64,000 nucleotides of DNA from Alcaligenaceae bacterium (GCA_030538235.1 JAUNUJ010000009.1:1-64000), one strand, 5' to 3'; counted from the stretch's first letter, positions 35,380-46,904 are shown. Notes: a model not told the origin generated them from the sequence alone. Numbers and translations: made by a program.

Positions 35380-35679
35380 ATGTTTAGAGTATTGATATTT
35401 GGCTTGATTGCTTTGTTCATTTATAGCGCGGTTGAACTCGTGACTGCGCGTTATGAGCAGCGTCAGCAATTTACCCAAATTGAAAGAGCGACTCGGGTTG
35501 AACGTGAATTGGAAACGCAATGGCGCTTTTTAGAGTTGGAACGAGCCGAGTTGACCAGCTCAATGAATATTAGAAGTGAAATTGATCAGAAGTTAAAAAT
35601 GCATTCGCCACAAGTCAATGAAATTATTTACATCAAAGAGTCGGAGCTTAGTCCCCTAATTGAAGTCGGTTCGGAATAG
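35380..35679 (+). CDS. ftsL: Cell division protein FtsL
   Basis: FtsL is a small bitopic protein of the FtsQLB septal complex. The 99-residue protein has a very short cytoplasmic start, one membrane helix (about residues 4-22, VLIFGLIALFIYSAVELVTA), and a heptad-like periplasmic coil (about 25-65, with ETQWRFLELERAELTS). Identity is supported mainly by position between rsmH and ftsI, as FtsL sequences diverge widely. Confidence 0.88.
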   Translation: MFRVLIFGLIALFIYSAVELVTARYEQRQQFTQIERATRVERELETQWRFLELERAELTSSMNIRSEIDQKLKMHSPQVNEIIYIKESELSPLIEVGSE

Positions 35680-35687
35680 GTAAAAAA

Positions 35688-37514
35688 ATGAGATTTAAAA
35701 AGGTCTTACAACATATTCAGCGGTCTAAGTCTCGCAATAAGCGCGGCTTCAAGGCCCAACCTCGTTTTTTTAATGAGCCTGTTTTAGAAAATAAATTTCC
35801 AAAATGGCGTAGCCTCTGCTTGCTCGGTATGTTTGTCGGGGGCTTCGGCATTGTTTTGGCGCAAGCGTTCTATCATCAAATTTATAATAATGATTTTTTG
35901 CGTGCCGAAGGCGAAAAGCGTTTTGAAGTAAACCAGACTTTACCGGCTAATCGTGGTCGCATTGAGGATCGTAATGGTGTCTTCTTGGCCACCAGTGTGC
36001 CGGTTCGTGCGGTTTGGATTATTCCCGAAGAATTAAAAAGTGCCACCCCTGAGCAGTTTCAGTTTTTATCTGAATCAGTTGATTTGTCCGTGCCTAGTAT
36101 CAAAGAGCGGATGGAAAATCATATGGGTAAAACCTTCGTTTATTTAAAGCGTCAGGTTGCCATGGATAAAGCAGAAAATCTGCGTGAACAAAAATTGCCA
36201 GGCGTTTATTTTTTGCCTGAGGTTAAACGTTCATATCCTCAAGGTCCAATCACTGCTCATCTCGTTGGCTTTACCAATATTGAAAACAACGGTATTGAAG
36301 GTGTTGAAAAGCACTATGAGGAGCGTTTAAGCGGGGTTAATGGTAATCGCACCGTGTTGCGTGACCGTTTGGGTCGAGTGATTCAGGACGTCTATACGCA
36401 GTCGCCGGCTCAGGACGGGGAAAATGTCAGACTGACCATTGACAGTCAGATTCAATATTTAAGCTATCAAGCCCTTGAAAAAGCGGTTAAACACCACGCG
36501 GCCGATTCAGGCGGTGCGGTGGTGATTGATACTCAAACCGGTGAAATTCTTAGCATGGTCAGTTACCCAAGCTACGATCCAAATGACCGTTCAGCTCGTA
36601 AGGGGGCGCTATTAAGAAATCGTGCTGTGACCGATGTGTTTGAGCCAGGTTCTATTATTAAGCCCTTAGTGGCAGCATTGGCGTTGGATGCTAAGGCCAT
36701 TTCTTTAAATACAAAATTTGCTACCGGTAGCGGCAGCTATAGATATCAAGGTCATACCATCACTGACGTGAGTCGTCGCAACGGCACATTAGATGTGGCG
36801 GGTATTATTCGTCGCTCAAGCAATATCGGTATGACCATGATTGCCGAACGTTTACGTGCCGAGCAAATGTGGACAGTATTCAAAGCCCTAGGCTTTGGTA
36901 CGGCACCGGACATCGGCTTCCCGGGCATTGCGCCGGGCAATTTGAGACCGTGGGAGCGTTGGCGTTTAATTGAAAAAGCCACAATGGCCTATGGTTATGG
37001 TGTATCGACGTCATTATTGCAAATCGCTCATGCATATACGACCTTGGCGCGTGATGGCGATATGATTTCTTTGTCTTTGCTACGTAATCAAAAACAAAAC
37101 AAAAGTTTGCAGATTTTTAGTAAAGATACAGCACGTCATGTCCGTCAAATGCTAGAGGAAACGGCTGGTCCTAATGGTTCAAAAATTCAAGCCATGGTTG
37201 AAGGTTATCGTATCGGTGGTAAATCCGGTACCGCTCGTAAAATTGTCAATGGTAAATACAGTCGTACCGACTATCGCGGCTCATTCGTCGCGGTTGCGCC
37301 CATTTCCAATCCACGAATTGTGGTGGCGGTCACTGTTGATAACCCGCGTAAAGCGGGTTATTTTGGCACCTTGATTGCCGGACCTGCAACGGGTGAGATT
37401 ATTAGCGGTACCTTGAAGTATTTGAGCGTACCACCGGATCTTAATGCCGGTCCTACTTTAGAGGCAAATAATAGCAAGACATCAGGCGGGTCTAATCGTA
37501 ATCCCCGCGGATAA
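35688..37514 (+). CDS. ftsI: Septal peptidoglycan transpeptidase FtsI (PBP3)
   Basis: FtsI cross-links septal peptidoglycan. The 608-residue protein has a basic cytoplasmic tail, one membrane helix (about residues 43-63), a pedestal domain starting at PANRGRIEDRNG, and a class B transpeptidase domain. The three active-site motifs are in place: S322-x-x-K325 (EPGSIIKPL), S377-S-N379 and K512-S-G-T (GGKSGTARK). It begins eight bases after ftsL. Confidence 0.96.
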   Translation: MRFKKVLQHIQRSKSRNKRGFKAQPRFFNEPVLENKFPKWRSLCLLGMFVGGFGIVLAQAFYHQIYNNDFLRAEGEKRFEVNQTLPANRGRIEDRNGVFLATSVPVRAVWIIPEELKSATPEQFQFLSESVDLSVPSIKERMENHMGKTFVYLKRQVAMDKAENLREQKLPGVYFLPEVKRSYPQGPITAHLVGFTNIENNGIEGVEKHYEERLSGVNGNRTVLRDRLGRVIQDVYTQSPAQDGENVRLTIDSQIQYLSYQALEKAVKHHAADSGGAVVIDTQTGEILSMVSYPSYDPNDRSARKGALLRNRAVTDVFEPGSIIKPLVAALALDAKAISLNTKFATGSGSYRYQGHTITDVSRRNGTLDVAGIIRRSSNIGMTMIAERLRAEQMWTVFKALGFGTAPDIGFPGIAPGNLRPWERWRLIEKATMAYGYGVSTSLLQIAHAYTTLARDGDMISLSLLRNQKQNKSLQIFSKDTARHVRQMLEETAGPNGSKIQAMVEGYRIGGKSGTARKIVNGKYSRTDYRGSFVAVAPISNPRIVVAVTVDNPRKAGYFGTLIAGPATGEIISGTLKYLSVPPDLNAGPTLEANNSKTSGGSNRNPRG

Positions 37515-37541
37515 TCATTATGCAAAAGCGCAGGAAGTGTT

Positions 37542-40343
37542 ATGCAAGAGCAAAATAAAGAAATTACGGCCATTGTGCAATGGCTACGACAAAACACCGA
37601 GAGCCGAGCCGATCTTAAGCTTGATTCCAGAGACATCCAACCAGGGGATGTCTTTGTCGCATCTAAGGGTCAACAAAGTGACGGCGCTAAATATATTCCG
37701 GCGGCCATCGATAAAGGGGCTGCGGCAATTTTAGTTGATGCTGCTTCGGAACATGCAACCGATGCGTTAAGGCAGGCTTCCATGCAGGTGCCGGTGTTGG
37801 CCGTTGAGGGATTGAGAGCGTTATTAGGAATGCTTGCCGACGAATGGTACGGTAGACCCTCGGAAGCAGTTAAAGTCATTGCAATTACCGGTACTAACGG
37901 TAAAACCTCATGTGCCAGTTGGGTTGCACAAGCTTTAAACCTAAACAATACAGCTTGTGCTACGATTGGTACCTTAGGTGTGGTTTTGCCTAATGGTAAG
38001 AATTTAGGCGGTTATTTAACGACCCCGGATGTTCTGAGTTTGCATCGTATGTTGGCTTATTTGCGTGACCAAGGAATTTTCACGGTCGCCATGGAAGCGT
38101 CTTCTATCGGTCTTGAGCAAGGTCGCATGGATGGTATCCGAATTGCGATTGCCGGATTTACCAATTTGAGCTTGGACCATCTGGATTATCATCACAGTAT
38201 GGAAGAATACGAAGCGGCCAAGGCCTTGCTGTTTGCCTGGCCGGGTTTAAAATTGGCCGTACTGAATGGCGATGATGAGGCAGGTATACGACTAGCTAAA
38301 AAATCGGTTGCTACTAAGACCTTGACCTACTCCCTAGATATGAATTCCAGAGCGGATATTCGTGCTTTGCATTACACATTCCATGATTATGGTTTGTCCT
38401 TTATGTTGCACACGGACAATGGCGATACGCAGGTTTTAAGTCGGTTGGTAGGTGAGCACAATATCTCCAATTTGTTATTGACGGTGGGTATTTTGGAGGG
38501 CTTAGGTTGGGGCTTGAGTCGCATTAGTAGAACGCTGAGTAATCTCGAGGCGGTGGCGGGTCGTTTAGAGACGGTTGAGCCGTTGCTAAACCCACAAAAC
38601 AAGCCTTTGGTTGTGGTGGATTATGCTCATAGTCCTGATGCCTTAAAACGCGCTTTACAAGCGCTAAGGCCTAATGCCGAAGCACGTAAGGGGCGCTTGA
38701 TTTGTGTGTTTGGTTGTGGTGGCGATCGTGATCGCAGTAAGCGACCGATTATGGCTCAGATTGCTGAAGAGCTGGCTGACCTGGTTTATATCACCAGTGA
38801 TAATCCGCGCACAGAAGATCCGGAACAGATTCTGGCCGAAATTGTTGCCGGTATTTCATCGTTTGATTCAGAGCGCCTAGCATTGGTCGAGAAAAACCGT
38901 GATTATTCGATTTTATATTCCATATTGCGCGCTAAGCCGGAGGATGTGGTTTTAATTGCCGGTAAGGGGCACGAGGATTATCAGGAAATTCATGGTGTGC
39001 GTCATTATTTTGATGACAGACAGTGGGCTGCTTTGGGGCTCTTGATGCGTGATGGTTTAAGTGTTTGCTCTGATACTCGTCAACTTGAGCGTGGTCAGTT
39101 TTTTGTCGCTTTAAAGGGTGAGAATTTCGATGCGCACAGTTTACTGGAGCAGGCAGAAAAGAAAAAAGCCATGGCGGCTTTAGTCTCAGAACGCAATGCG
39201 AAGCTTAACCTAGTACAAGTTCAAGTGCATAACACGCAGGATGCCTTAATGACCATGAGTAAGGCTTGGCGGGCTTTATTTGATTTGCCGGTGATTGCCG
39301 TGACCGGCAGTAATGGCAAAACAACGACCAAGGAAATGATCGCTTCCGTGTTAGAAGCTGCTCATGGTGAAGACTATATTGCGACCCTTGGTAACTTGAA
39401 TAATCACATTGGGGTGCCACTCAGCCTGTTGAGACTACGTGCCAATCACAAGATTGCAGTGTTTGAGTTGGGCATGAACCATCCTGGTGAAATTGAAGTT
39501 CTTGCCGATTTATGTCGTCCGACGGTGGCTGTTTTAACGAATGCACAGCGTGAGCACCAAGAGTTTATGCAGACGGTTGATGCCGTTGCTCAAGAAAATG
39601 CCTCAGTGTTTGCTTATCTAACTGCTGAGGGGGTGGCGGTTTATCCTGCTGCGACCGAGTATACGCCACTTTGGGATGAGTTAAGTAGCGCTGCTGAGTC
39701 GCTGCGCTTTGCTATTGATGAAGACGTAGCAGAGGTGTATGGGACAGAGTTGGAAAGTTATACTGAGGGGATTCGTTTTGTACTTAATGCCAATAACACC
39801 CAAACTGCCATTGATCTGCAAATACCAGGTGAGCATAACGTCAGTAATGCCTTAGCGGCCAGTGGTGCCTGTCTTGCAGCAGGTCTTGGGTTAGCTGATA
39901 TCAAACAAGGGCTTGAGAGTTTTGCACCGGTCAGCGGTCGCTTACAAAACTATGTCCTTAAAAACGGTACGCGAGTGATCGATGATAGTTATAATGCTAA
40001 TCCAGATTCCGTGCGTGCAGCGATTGATGTTTTAAGTGCTTTGCCCGGTCCGACTTTGTTGGTTTTGGGTGATATGGGTGAGGTCGGACCTGAGGGGCCG
40101 CAAATGCACCGTGAAGTAGGTGAATATGCCAAGCAACAAGGCATTAATCATTTATTGACTTTTGGCGAGGCCAGTCAGCAAAGTAGTCAAGCCTTTGGTG
40201 CAGGAGCTCAGCATTTTAAAGAGATTGAAACGCTTTTCAAAACCGTTGCTTTATTGGGGCCGGCAGCTATTTTGGTTAAAGGTTCTCGCTCGATGCGCAT
40301 GGAGCGTGTAGTGCAGGATCTGCTAAGTAAGCAGGGAAAATAA
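37542..40343 (+). CDS. murEF: Fused MurE-MurF peptidoglycan ligase
   Basis: One 933-residue chain combines two consecutive ligases of the precursor pathway. The N-terminal MurE part (about 1-500) has the ATP loop AITGTNGKTS (114-123) and D420-N-P-R423, the signature of the meso-diaminopimelate-adding enzyme. The C-terminal MurF part (about 505-933) has its own ATP loop VTGSNGKTTTKEM (587-599) and DDSYNANPDS near 818. The frame is open throughout, so this is a real fusion. Fused MurE-MurF is known from Bordetella and relatives, which supports a betaproteobacterial origin. Both halves retain the motifs needed for activity. Confidence 0.95.
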   Translation: MQEQNKEITAIVQWLRQNTESRADLKLDSRDIQPGDVFVASKGQQSDGAKYIPAAIDKGAAAILVDAASEHATDALRQASMQVPVLAVEGLRALLGMLADEWYGRPSEAVKVIAITGTNGKTSCASWVAQALNLNNTACATIGTLGVVLPNGKNLGGYLTTPDVLSLHRMLAYLRDQGIFTVAMEASSIGLEQGRMDGIRIAIAGFTNLSLDHLDYHHSMEEYEAAKALLFAWPGLKLAVLNGDDEAGIRLAKKSVATKTLTYSLDMNSRADIRALHYTFHDYGLSFMLHTDNGDTQVLSRLVGEHNISNLLLTVGILEGLGWGLSRISRTLSNLEAVAGRLETVEPLLNPQNKPLVVVDYAHSPDALKRALQALRPNAEARKGRLICVFGCGGDRDRSKRPIMAQIAEELADLVYITSDNPRTEDPEQILAEIVAGISSFDSERLALVEKNRDYSILYSILRAKPEDVVLIAGKGHEDYQEIHGVRHYFDDRQWAALGLLMRDGLSVCSDTRQLERGQFFVALKGENFDAHSLLEQAEKKKAMAALVSERNAKLNLVQVQVHNTQDALMTMSKAWRALFDLPVIAVTGSNGKTTTKEMIASVLEAAHGEDYIATLGNLNNHIGVPLSLLRLRANHKIAVFELGMNHPGEIEVLADLCRPTVAVLTNAQREHQEFMQTVDAVAQENASVFAYLTAEGVAVYPAATEYTPLWDELSSAAESLRFAIDEDVAEVYGTELESYTEGIRFVLNANNTQTAIDLQIPGEHNVSNALAASGACLAAGLGLADIKQGLESFAPVSGRLQNYVLKNGTRVIDDSYNANPDSVRAAIDVLSALPGPTLLVLGDMGEVGPEGPQMHREVGEYAKQQGINHLLTFGEASQQSSQAFGAGAQHFKEIETLFKTVALLGPAAILVKGSRSMRMERVVQDLLSKQGK

Positions 40344-40368
40344 ATAGGAAGCAACGGGGAAACCACTC

Positions 40369-41538
40369 ATGTTATATGAGCTGTTTAAGTATTTAAGTAA
40401 AGATTACAGTTTTTTTGCGGTATTTGATTATCTCACCATGCGTGCGCTGATGGCCAGCGCAACGGCTTTGTTGATCGGTCTCTTGGCCGGTCCTAAGGTG
40501 ATACGCAAGTTGTTAGAAATGAAAGTTGGACAGGCGGTACGCCAATACGGCTTGGAAAGTCATCTGGTCAAGGACGGAACACCAACCATGGGCGGTGTTT
40601 TGGTGTTGATTTCGATTGCCTTTTCGACCTTGTTATGGGCCGATTTAAGTAATCGTTTTGTCTGGGTGGTGCTCTTTGTGACTGTGGGTTTTGGGGCTAT
40701 CGGTTGGTTTGATGATTATCGTAAGGTGGTTTATAGAAACCCCGAAGGCATGTCATCAAAAGAGAAGTTTTTCTGGCAAGCCTCGATTGGTCTTGTGGCT
40801 TCCCTATACTTGAGTTTTGCGGTTTCGGCTCCGGCAACCGGTGATTTGTGGCCTTTATTTATGGATTGGGTCATGAGCGGTTTTACTATGCCATTGCCGA
40901 CACAAGCTGACTTGATTGTGCCATTTTTCAAAAGTGTTAGTTACCCACTCGGTGTATTTGGTTTCGCCATTTTGACTTGGTTGGTGATTGTCGGCGCCAG
41001 TAATGCGGTCAATTTAACTGACGGTCTAGATGGTTTGGCGATTATGCCCACGGTGATGGTGGGCGGTGCCTTAGGTGTGTTTGCTTATGTGGTTGGTCGA
41101 GTCGACTACTCGAGCTATTTGCTTTTCCCTTATATACCGGGCGCCGGTGAGATGTTGATTTTGTGCTCAGCCTTAGGTGGTGCGGGTTTGGCTTTCTTGT
41201 GGTTTAATGCCTATCCAGCGCAGGTCTTTATGGGTGACGTCGGAGCGCTGGCGCTTGGTGGTATGTTGGGCTGTATCGCGGTGATTGTGCGTCAAGAAAT
41301 TGTTTTCTTTATTATGGGCGGGGTTTTTGTTGTTGAGACCCTCTCTGTGATGTTGCAGGTCAGTTGGTTTAAATACACTAAAAAGCGTTATGGTGAGGGT
41401 AGGCGTATCTTGTTAATGGCCCCTCTACATCACCATTATGAGAAAAAAGGTTGGAAAGAAACACAGGTAGTTATCCGCTTTTGGATCATTACAATTATGT
41501 TGGTATTAGTCGGCCTTGCGACTTTGAAGTTACGTTAA
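40369..41538 (+). CDS. mraY: Phospho-MurNAc-pentapeptide transferase MraY
   Basis: MraY attaches the MurNAc-pentapeptide to undecaprenyl phosphate, making lipid I at the inner membrane. The 389-residue protein has about ten membrane helices. The family blocks are [32 protein letters not shown] and [12 protein letters not shown], with [13 protein letters not shown] in a cytoplasmic loop. These hold the catalytic aspartates and the HHH motif. Start ATG 40369 follows the murEF stop by 25 bases. Confidence 0.96.
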   Translation: MLYELFKYLSKDYSFFAVFDYLTMRALMASATALLIGLLAGPKVIRKLLEMKVGQAVRQYGLESHLVKDGTPTMGGVLVLISIAFSTLLWADLSNRFVWVVLFVTVGFGAIGWFDDYRKVVYRNPEGMSSKEKFFWQASIGLVASLYLSFAVSAPATGDLWPLFMDWVMSGFTMPLPTQADLIVPFFKSVSYPLGVFGFAILTWLVIVGASNAVNLTDGLDGLAIMPTVMVGGALGVFAYVVGRVDYSSYLLFPYIPGAGEMLILCSALGGAGLAFLWFNAYPAQVFMGDVGALALGGMLGCIAVIVRQEIVFFIMGGVFVVETLSVMLQVSWFKYTKKRYGEGRRILLMAPLHHHYEKKGWKETQVVIRFWIITIMLVLVGLATLKLR

Positions 41539-41567
41539 ACCTTAAAAGATATTTATAGAGCCCAGCG

Positions 41568-43100
41568 ATGGTAGAACACAAAACCTTGTCTCACTCACAT
41601 GTATTAGTTTTAGGCTTAGGCGAGACCGGTTTGGCCAGTGCTTTGTGGTGCTTGCGTCAGGGTGCCAAGCTACGGGTGGCAGATACACGTGAAGAGCCCT
41701 CGGGTCTAGCCGATATTCGGGCCGCAGTGGCGGCGCACAGCGACGCGGATATTTCCTATGCACTGGGTGCATCCTGTCTGACCGCCGAAACTCTGGAAGG
41801 CATCGACTCTTTGGTCCTAAGTCCTGGACTATCACCTAATCAATCACCGCTCAAAGAGTTTTTAGAACAAGCCAAAACACAGGGCATAGAGGTGATTGGT
41901 GAAATCGAATTATTTGCCAGAGCTTTGCGTGATTTAAAGACCTCTCAGAATTACGATTGTGAAGTGATTGCGATTACCGGCACCAATGGTAAAACCACCG
42001 TTACCATGATGGCGCGCGATATGCTGCTAGCTGCTGATATCTCGGCAGTGGCTGCCGGTAATATCAGTCCAGCAGCACTCTCTGCGTTGATGCAGGCACT
42101 TGACACTAATGATTTACCACAGGTGTGGGTGATAGAGCTATCCAGTTTCCAGATGGCGACTGTACAGTCTTTAACGCCTAAGGCCTCCGTAGTCCTTAAC
42201 TTGAGCCAGGATCATTTGGATTGGCATATGGGTTGGGAAGACTATGTGCAGCACAAAGCTAAGCTGCTGAATTTAAGTCAGTTCAAAATAGTCTCCCGTT
42301 TAGAGCCTGAAGTATTGACCATGGTGCCTGATACTGAGGCCTTGGATGTGTTGAGTTTTGGTGACGACGAGCCACAATTATTGGGTGACCTAGGGATTCA
42401 AGTCGCCGGCGGTATGTCGTGGTTAGCAGCGAGTGTTGGTGATGAAGATTTTGATTTGCCTTTAAGCGCTAACGCACGCAAGAGAAAAGTCCAAGAAGTT
42501 AGTCGAGAAGTGGGGCGTTTGAAGCAACTGATGCCGCTTGAAGCGTTGCCGGTCAAAGGCCGTCACAACGCCTTAAATGCCCTAGCGGCCTTGGCCCTGT
42601 GCAGAGCATTAGATGTTAGTTGGGGCCCCATGTTGCGAGCTTTGAGTAGCTTCCGTGCGGCACCTCATCGGATGAATTTTGTGCGCACGATAGCCGGTGT
42701 CGATTTTATCAATGACAGCAAAGGCACCAATGTCGGCGCTACCTTAGCTGCGATTAACGGTTTAGAGCAGTCCTTAGTGGTGATTTTAGGTGGGCTAGCT
42801 AAAGGTCAGGATTTCAGCCCATTACTGAAGCCTCTTAAGGACAAGGCCAAAGGGATTGTCTTAATTGGTCGTGATGCTAAGCAAATTGAGCAGACATTGA
42901 GCAGTATTGGGGTGACTATCAAACATGCCACCTCCATGGAGCAAGCGGTTACCACGGCGATGAGTTTGGCGAATGCGGGTGATATAGTTCTGTTATCGCC
43001 GGCTTGTGCCAGTATGGATATGTTCAGCAATTACATGCGACGCGGAGTGGTGTTTGAAGAGGCAGTGCAAGAATTAGCGCTTGATCATGGGGAGATTTAG
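41568..43100 (+). CDS. murD: UDP-MurNAc-L-alanine:D-glutamate ligase
   Basis: MurD adds D-glutamate to UDP-MurNAc-L-Ala in the cytoplasm. The 510-residue protein shows the N-terminal Rossmann part (VLGLGETGLASALWCLRQGA), ATP loop IAITGTNGKTTVT (about 138-150), ELSSFQMATV, the LNLSQDHLDWH block, KGRHNALNALAA and FINDSKGTNVGAT. Its stop codon directly abuts the ftsW ATG, indicating coupled translation. Confidence 0.95.
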   Translation: MVEHKTLSHSHVLVLGLGETGLASALWCLRQGAKLRVADTREEPSGLADIRAAVAAHSDADISYALGASCLTAETLEGIDSLVLSPGLSPNQSPLKEFLEQAKTQGIEVIGEIELFARALRDLKTSQNYDCEVIAITGTNGKTTVTMMARDMLLAADISAVAAGNISPAALSALMQALDTNDLPQVWVIELSSFQMATVQSLTPKASVVLNLSQDHLDWHMGWEDYVQHKAKLLNLSQFKIVSRLEPEVLTMVPDTEALDVLSFGDDEPQLLGDLGIQVAGGMSWLAASVGDEDFDLPLSANARKRKVQEVSREVGRLKQLMPLEALPVKGRHNALNALAALALCRALDVSWGPMLRALSSFRAAPHRMNFVRTIAGVDFINDSKGTNVGATLAAINGLEQSLVVILGGLAKGQDFSPLLKPLKDKAKGIVLIGRDAKQIEQTLSSIGVTIKHATSMEQAVTTAMSLANAGDIVLLSPACASMDMFSNYMRRGVVFEEAVQELALDHGEI

Positions 43101-44357
43101 ATGAGTCTAAGCATGCGTGATCGTTTTGTCAGTGAGGTCGAGCCGGGAGTCAACGAAGTTTCTCCGAGTCGCACTAAAATGCTAGATTATGATTTGCTGC
43201 TCTTGGTCGTTATCGGCACCATCTTGGTGTTAGGGCTAGTGATGGTGTATTCATCTTCGATTGCGTTGACTGAGGGACCAAGTAATCAGGTCATTAGATT
43301 TAATCGCTTTTTTATGATGCAGGCGATTTTTATCGGTATCGGTTTCTGTGGCATGTTCACTGTCTTCAATATCAATATGGATAAGTGGGAGGAGCTGTCG
43401 CTGGTCTTTTATATTGCGGCCGCTATCTTTCTGGTGCTGGTTCTAATTCCCTTTATCGGTAGAGAGGTCAATGGCGCCAGACGTTGGATTCCCCTAGGCC
43501 CGGTCAATTTCCAACCGACCGAGATGATGAAAATGGCCATGGTGCTTTACACTGCCCGTTATGCCGTCAGAAATCGAGAAGCCATCGCTCAGCTAAAATT
43601 AGTTGATGGCTTTGCCCGCGGCGTCCTGCCTATCGGTGCCTTGATGGCAGTTGCCGTTATGCTGACGTTTCTGGAGCCCGATTTGGGGGCGGCAATGGTG
43701 ATAGCCTCTATTTGTATTGGGGTATTGTTTCTTGGTGGTCTGCATAGTATTTATTTAATTAGTATCGGTTTATTCGGGATTATTACTGTGAGTGCCGCGG
43801 TCTTTGGTAGCTCTTGGCGCGTCAAGCGTTTTTTCGCCTTCCTTGATCCCTTTAGTGAGGAATATGCTCAATCCTCCGGCTATCAGTTAGTCCACTCTCT
43901 AATCGCTATTGGCCGTGGCGAATGGACCGGGGTAGGTTTGGGTTTCAGTATTGAGAAATTGCACTATTTGCCGGAGGCGCACACCGACTTTATTTTGGCG
44001 GTGATTGGTGAGGAGTTGGGTTTCGTCGGAATTGTGGGCGTCGTCGTCCTGTATTTTATTCTCGTCTTCAAGTGCTTTAAAATTGGTCGCGTGGCCATTG
44101 CTATGGACCGATTCTTTAGTGGTTTAGTGGCTCAGGGCGTTGGTATTTGGATTGGTTTCCAGGCCTTGTTTAATCTCTGTGTCTGCTTAGGTTTATTGCC
44201 TACCAAGGGCTTGACTTTGCCAATGATTAGTTACGGTGGCTCAGCCATGGTGATGTCACTTTGTGCACTCGGTTTGGTGTTCAGGGTGGATTATGAAAAT
44301 CGTCAATTAATGCGCGGCTTACCTATTACAGGTGTGCCGGCGCCGAGGTATATGTGA
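43101..44357 (+). CDS. ftsW: Septal peptidoglycan polymerase FtsW
   Basis: FtsW is the SEDS-family glycosyltransferase that works with FtsI at the septum. The 418-residue polytopic protein has about ten membrane helices and the family sequences [31 protein letters not shown], and near the end [19 protein letters not shown]. The catalytic aspartate lies in the large periplasmic loop (about residue 285, [16 protein letters not shown] region). Its stop overlaps the murG start. Confidence 0.95.
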   Translation: MSLSMRDRFVSEVEPGVNEVSPSRTKMLDYDLLLLVVIGTILVLGLVMVYSSSIALTEGPSNQVIRFNRFFMMQAIFIGIGFCGMFTVFNINMDKWEELSLVFYIAAAIFLVLVLIPFIGREVNGARRWIPLGPVNFQPTEMMKMAMVLYTARYAVRNREAIAQLKLVDGFARGVLPIGALMAVAVMLTFLEPDLGAAMVIASICIGVLFLGGLHSIYLISIGLFGIITVSAAVFGSSWRVKRFFAFLDPFSEEYAQSSGYQLVHSLIAIGRGEWTGVGLGFSIEKLHYLPEAHTDFILAVIGEELGFVGIVGVVVLYFILVFKCFKIGRVAIAMDRFFSGLVAQGVGIWIGFQALFNLCVCLGLLPTKGLTLPMISYGGSAMVMSLCALGLVFRVDYENRQLMRGLPITGVPAPRYM

Positions 44358-45481
44358 TGAGTGATGGCATAGAGATTAATCCCACAATGGCTACGGATCA
44401 GCCTGATGCCACCGTATTAGCGCCCACCATCTTGATTATGGCCGGCGGTACCGGTGGTCATATTATGCCGGGCTTGGCGGTAGCAGGCGAATTGCAGCAG
44501 CGCGGCTGGCAGGTTTATTGGTTAGGTAACCCGGAGCGTATGGAGGGGGAGTTAGTCCCCGCGCGTGGCATTCAGATGTTACCGATGAGTTTTGCCGGTT
44601 TGCGCGGCAAGGGTTTTGCCGCCATGATTAAATTGCCCTTTACTCTAGTAGGAGCGTTGGCTGATGCACGCAAGGCTTTCAAAAAGGTGCAACCTGATGT
44701 GGTCTTGGGGATGGGTGGTTACGCTGCGTTTCCGGGCAGTATTATGGCTTTTTTGAGTAATAAACCGGTGGTTTTACATGAGCAAAATGCAGTTGCCGGC
44801 ACCGCCAATAAGGTGATTAGTAAATTAGCCAAGCGTGTCTTGATGGCCTTTCCCGGCGCTTTGCCTAATGGCTCAGTGGTTGGGAACCCGGTGCGTGCTG
44901 AGCTTTTAAACTTGGCGACGCCGACTGAGCGTTTTGCTAATCGCCAGGGACCTTTACGTTTGTTGGTGGTTGGCGGAAGCCTAGGGGCTTTGGCTTTAAA
45001 TAACTTGCTACCTGAGGCGGTTGCGCAGATTCCACAGGATCAGCGTCCGCTGATTACCCATCAATCAGGTGCAGCCCATCTTGAATCGTTAAAAAATAAT
45101 TACGAACGGGTTGGGGTGGAAGCAAATTGTGTGGCTTTCATTGATAATATGGCAAATGCGTTGGCCGAGACCGATATATTAATTTGTCGTGCCGGCGCAA
45201 TGACTGTGGCAGAGGTTGCTGCAGTAGGTGTGCCGGCATTGTTTGTGCCTTTGCCGGGAGCAATTGATGACCACCAGACGGCTAATGCTCGTTGGTTGGC
45301 TGATGCCGGGGCGGCAGAATTAAAAGCACAGTCTGCTTTAAGTGCCCAGTGGTTAGCTGAGTATTTGATCTCTAGAGATCGGTCTCAGTTGTTGGAAACG
45401 GCGATTTTAGCGCGGACAATGGCATTGCCCGGCGCTACGCACGCAATTGCTGATGTTTGTGAGCAATTGGCTAGGGATTAA
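44357..45481 (+). CDS. murG: UDP-GlcNAc:lipid I GlcNAc transferase MurG
   Basis: MurG adds GlcNAc to lipid I, making lipid II on the inner face of the membrane. With ATG 44357 as start (one base shared with the ftsW stop) it is 374 residues. An N-terminal tail of about 20 residues precedes the conserved [19 protein letters not shown]. Other landmarks are [27 protein letters not shown], and in the C-terminal domain [10 protein letters not shown] and [22 protein letters not shown]. All nucleotide-sugar-binding elements are present. Confidence 0.95.
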   Translation: MSDGIEINPTMATDQPDATVLAPTILIMAGGTGGHIMPGLAVAGELQQRGWQVYWLGNPERMEGELVPARGIQMLPMSFAGLRGKGFAAMIKLPFTLVGALADARKAFKKVQPDVVLGMGGYAAFPGSIMAFLSNKPVVLHEQNAVAGTANKVISKLAKRVLMAFPGALPNGSVVGNPVRAELLNLATPTERFANRQGPLRLLVVGGSLGALALNNLLPEAVAQIPQDQRPLITHQSGAAHLESLKNNYERVGVEANCVAFIDNMANALAETDILICRAGAMTVAEVAAVGVPALFVPLPGAIDDHQTANARWLADAGAAELKAQSALSAQWLAEYLISRDRSQLLETAILARTMALPGATHAIADVCEQLARD

Positions 45482-45482
45482 A

Positions 45483-46904
45483 ATGAAGCATAGAATTAGA
45501 AATATCCATTTGGTTGGAATTGGCGGCTCGGGTATGAGCGGTATTGCCGAGGTACTGATTAACCAAGGTTATCAGGTGAGCGGTTCAGATTTAAATAAAA
45601 GCTCGGTGACGCAGCGTTTAGAAAAGCTTGGCGCAAAGATTTTTTATGAGCATGCGGCAGCTAATGTCGACTCAGCGGAAGCGGATGTGGTGGTTATTTC
45701 AACGGCGATCTCCGGTGGTAATCCGGAGGTCTTAAATGCCCGCTCTCAAGGCATTCCGGTGGTTTCCCGTGCCATGATGTTGGCCGAGCTGATGCGCTTA
45801 AAAATGGGTATTGCAGTAGCTGGTACGCACGGTAAAACGACCACCACCAGTTTTGTCAGCAGCGTTTTGGCTGAGGCTAAGTTGGATCCGACCTTTGTGA
45901 TTGGCGGCAAACTAAATTCAGCCGGTACCAATGCCTATTTGGGCAAGGGCGACTATATTGTGGTTGAAGCCGATGAGTCGGATGCTTCTTTTCTTAATTT
46001 ATTGCCGGTCATGGCGATTGTGACTAATATTGACGTTGACCATATGGATACTTATGGTCATGATGTGGCGCGTTTGCGTAGCGCATTTGTGCAGTTTACA
46101 CAAAATCTGCCATTTTACGGTACGGCGATTTTATGTTTAGATGATGATAATGTCAGAAAAATCATCCCCTTTATTTCTCGTCCAATCGTGACTTACGGCT
46201 TTGATGAAGAGGCCGATTATCGAGCCATTGATGTCCGTAGTGAGGGCCCGCGGATGCATTTTACGGTACAGAGAAACTGTGGTCGTCGCCGTCAATGCGA
46301 GTCACTGGATATTGTTCTGAATTTACCGGGTCGTCACAATGTGCTTAATGCCTTAGCTTCAATTGCTTTGGCAACTGAAATCGGGGTAGAGGACGAGGCG
46401 ATTATTACTGCGCTTAAAAATTTTAATGGAGTGGGTCGTCGATTCAGTTTTGTGGGCGATATTGAGGCGCAGGCCATTAATGGCGGTGGTAGCTATACTC
46501 TGATTGATGACTATGGTCATCACCCTGTGGAAATGCAGGCGACGATTGAGGCTGCACGTGGTGCTTGGCCGGATAGACGGTTAGTCTTAGCGTTCCAACC
46601 CCATCGCTACAGTCGCACTCGCGATTGCTTTGAGGAGTTTGTACGGGTTTTAGGCTTAGCTGATGAGGTGTTGCTGACCGATGTCTATGCTGCCGGCGAA
46701 TTTCCCTTGAGTTTTGCCAGTGGTGAGGCGCTTTGTAAGGCCATTGAGCAGGATGCTAAGGTCAAGCCGCAATTTGTGTCGAATATAGAGGATTTGCCGC
46801 AAGCGATTCATGCCTTTGCGCGCAATGGTGATATTGTTATAACAATGGGCGCCGGTTCAATCAGCAAAGTGCCTGCCAAAATCTTGGAGACTGCCAATGG
46901 CTAA
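45483..46904 (+). CDS. murC: UDP-MurNAc:L-alanine ligase
   Basis: MurC adds the first amino acid to UDP-MurNAc. I take ATG 45483 ([20 protein letters not shown]) rather than an upstream frame start that lies inside murG; the protein is then 473 residues. Motifs include the Rossmann [18 protein letters not shown] loop [35 protein letters not shown] and [10 protein letters not shown]. The gene starts two bases after murG and overlaps ddl by eight bases. Confidence 0.96.
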   Translation: MKHRIRNIHLVGIGGSGMSGIAEVLINQGYQVSGSDLNKSSVTQRLEKLGAKIFYEHAAANVDSAEADVVVISTAISGGNPEVLNARSQGIPVVSRAMMLAELMRLKMGIAVAGTHGKTTTTSFVSSVLAEAKLDPTFVIGGKLNSAGTNAYLGKGDYIVVEADESDASFLNLLPVMAIVTNIDVDHMDTYGHDVARLRSAFVQFTQNLPFYGTAILCLDDDNVRKIIPFISRPIVTYGFDEEADYRAIDVRSEGPRMHFTVQRNCGRRRQCESLDIVLNLPGRHNVLNALASIALATEIGVEDEAIITALKNFNGVGRRFSFVGDIEAQAINGGGSYTLIDDYGHHPVEMQATIEAARGAWPDRRLVLAFQPHRYSRTRDCFEEFVRVLGLADEVLLTDVYAAGEFPLSFASGEALCKAIEQDAKVKPQFVSNIEDLPQAIHAFARNGDIVITMGAGSISKVPAKILETANG

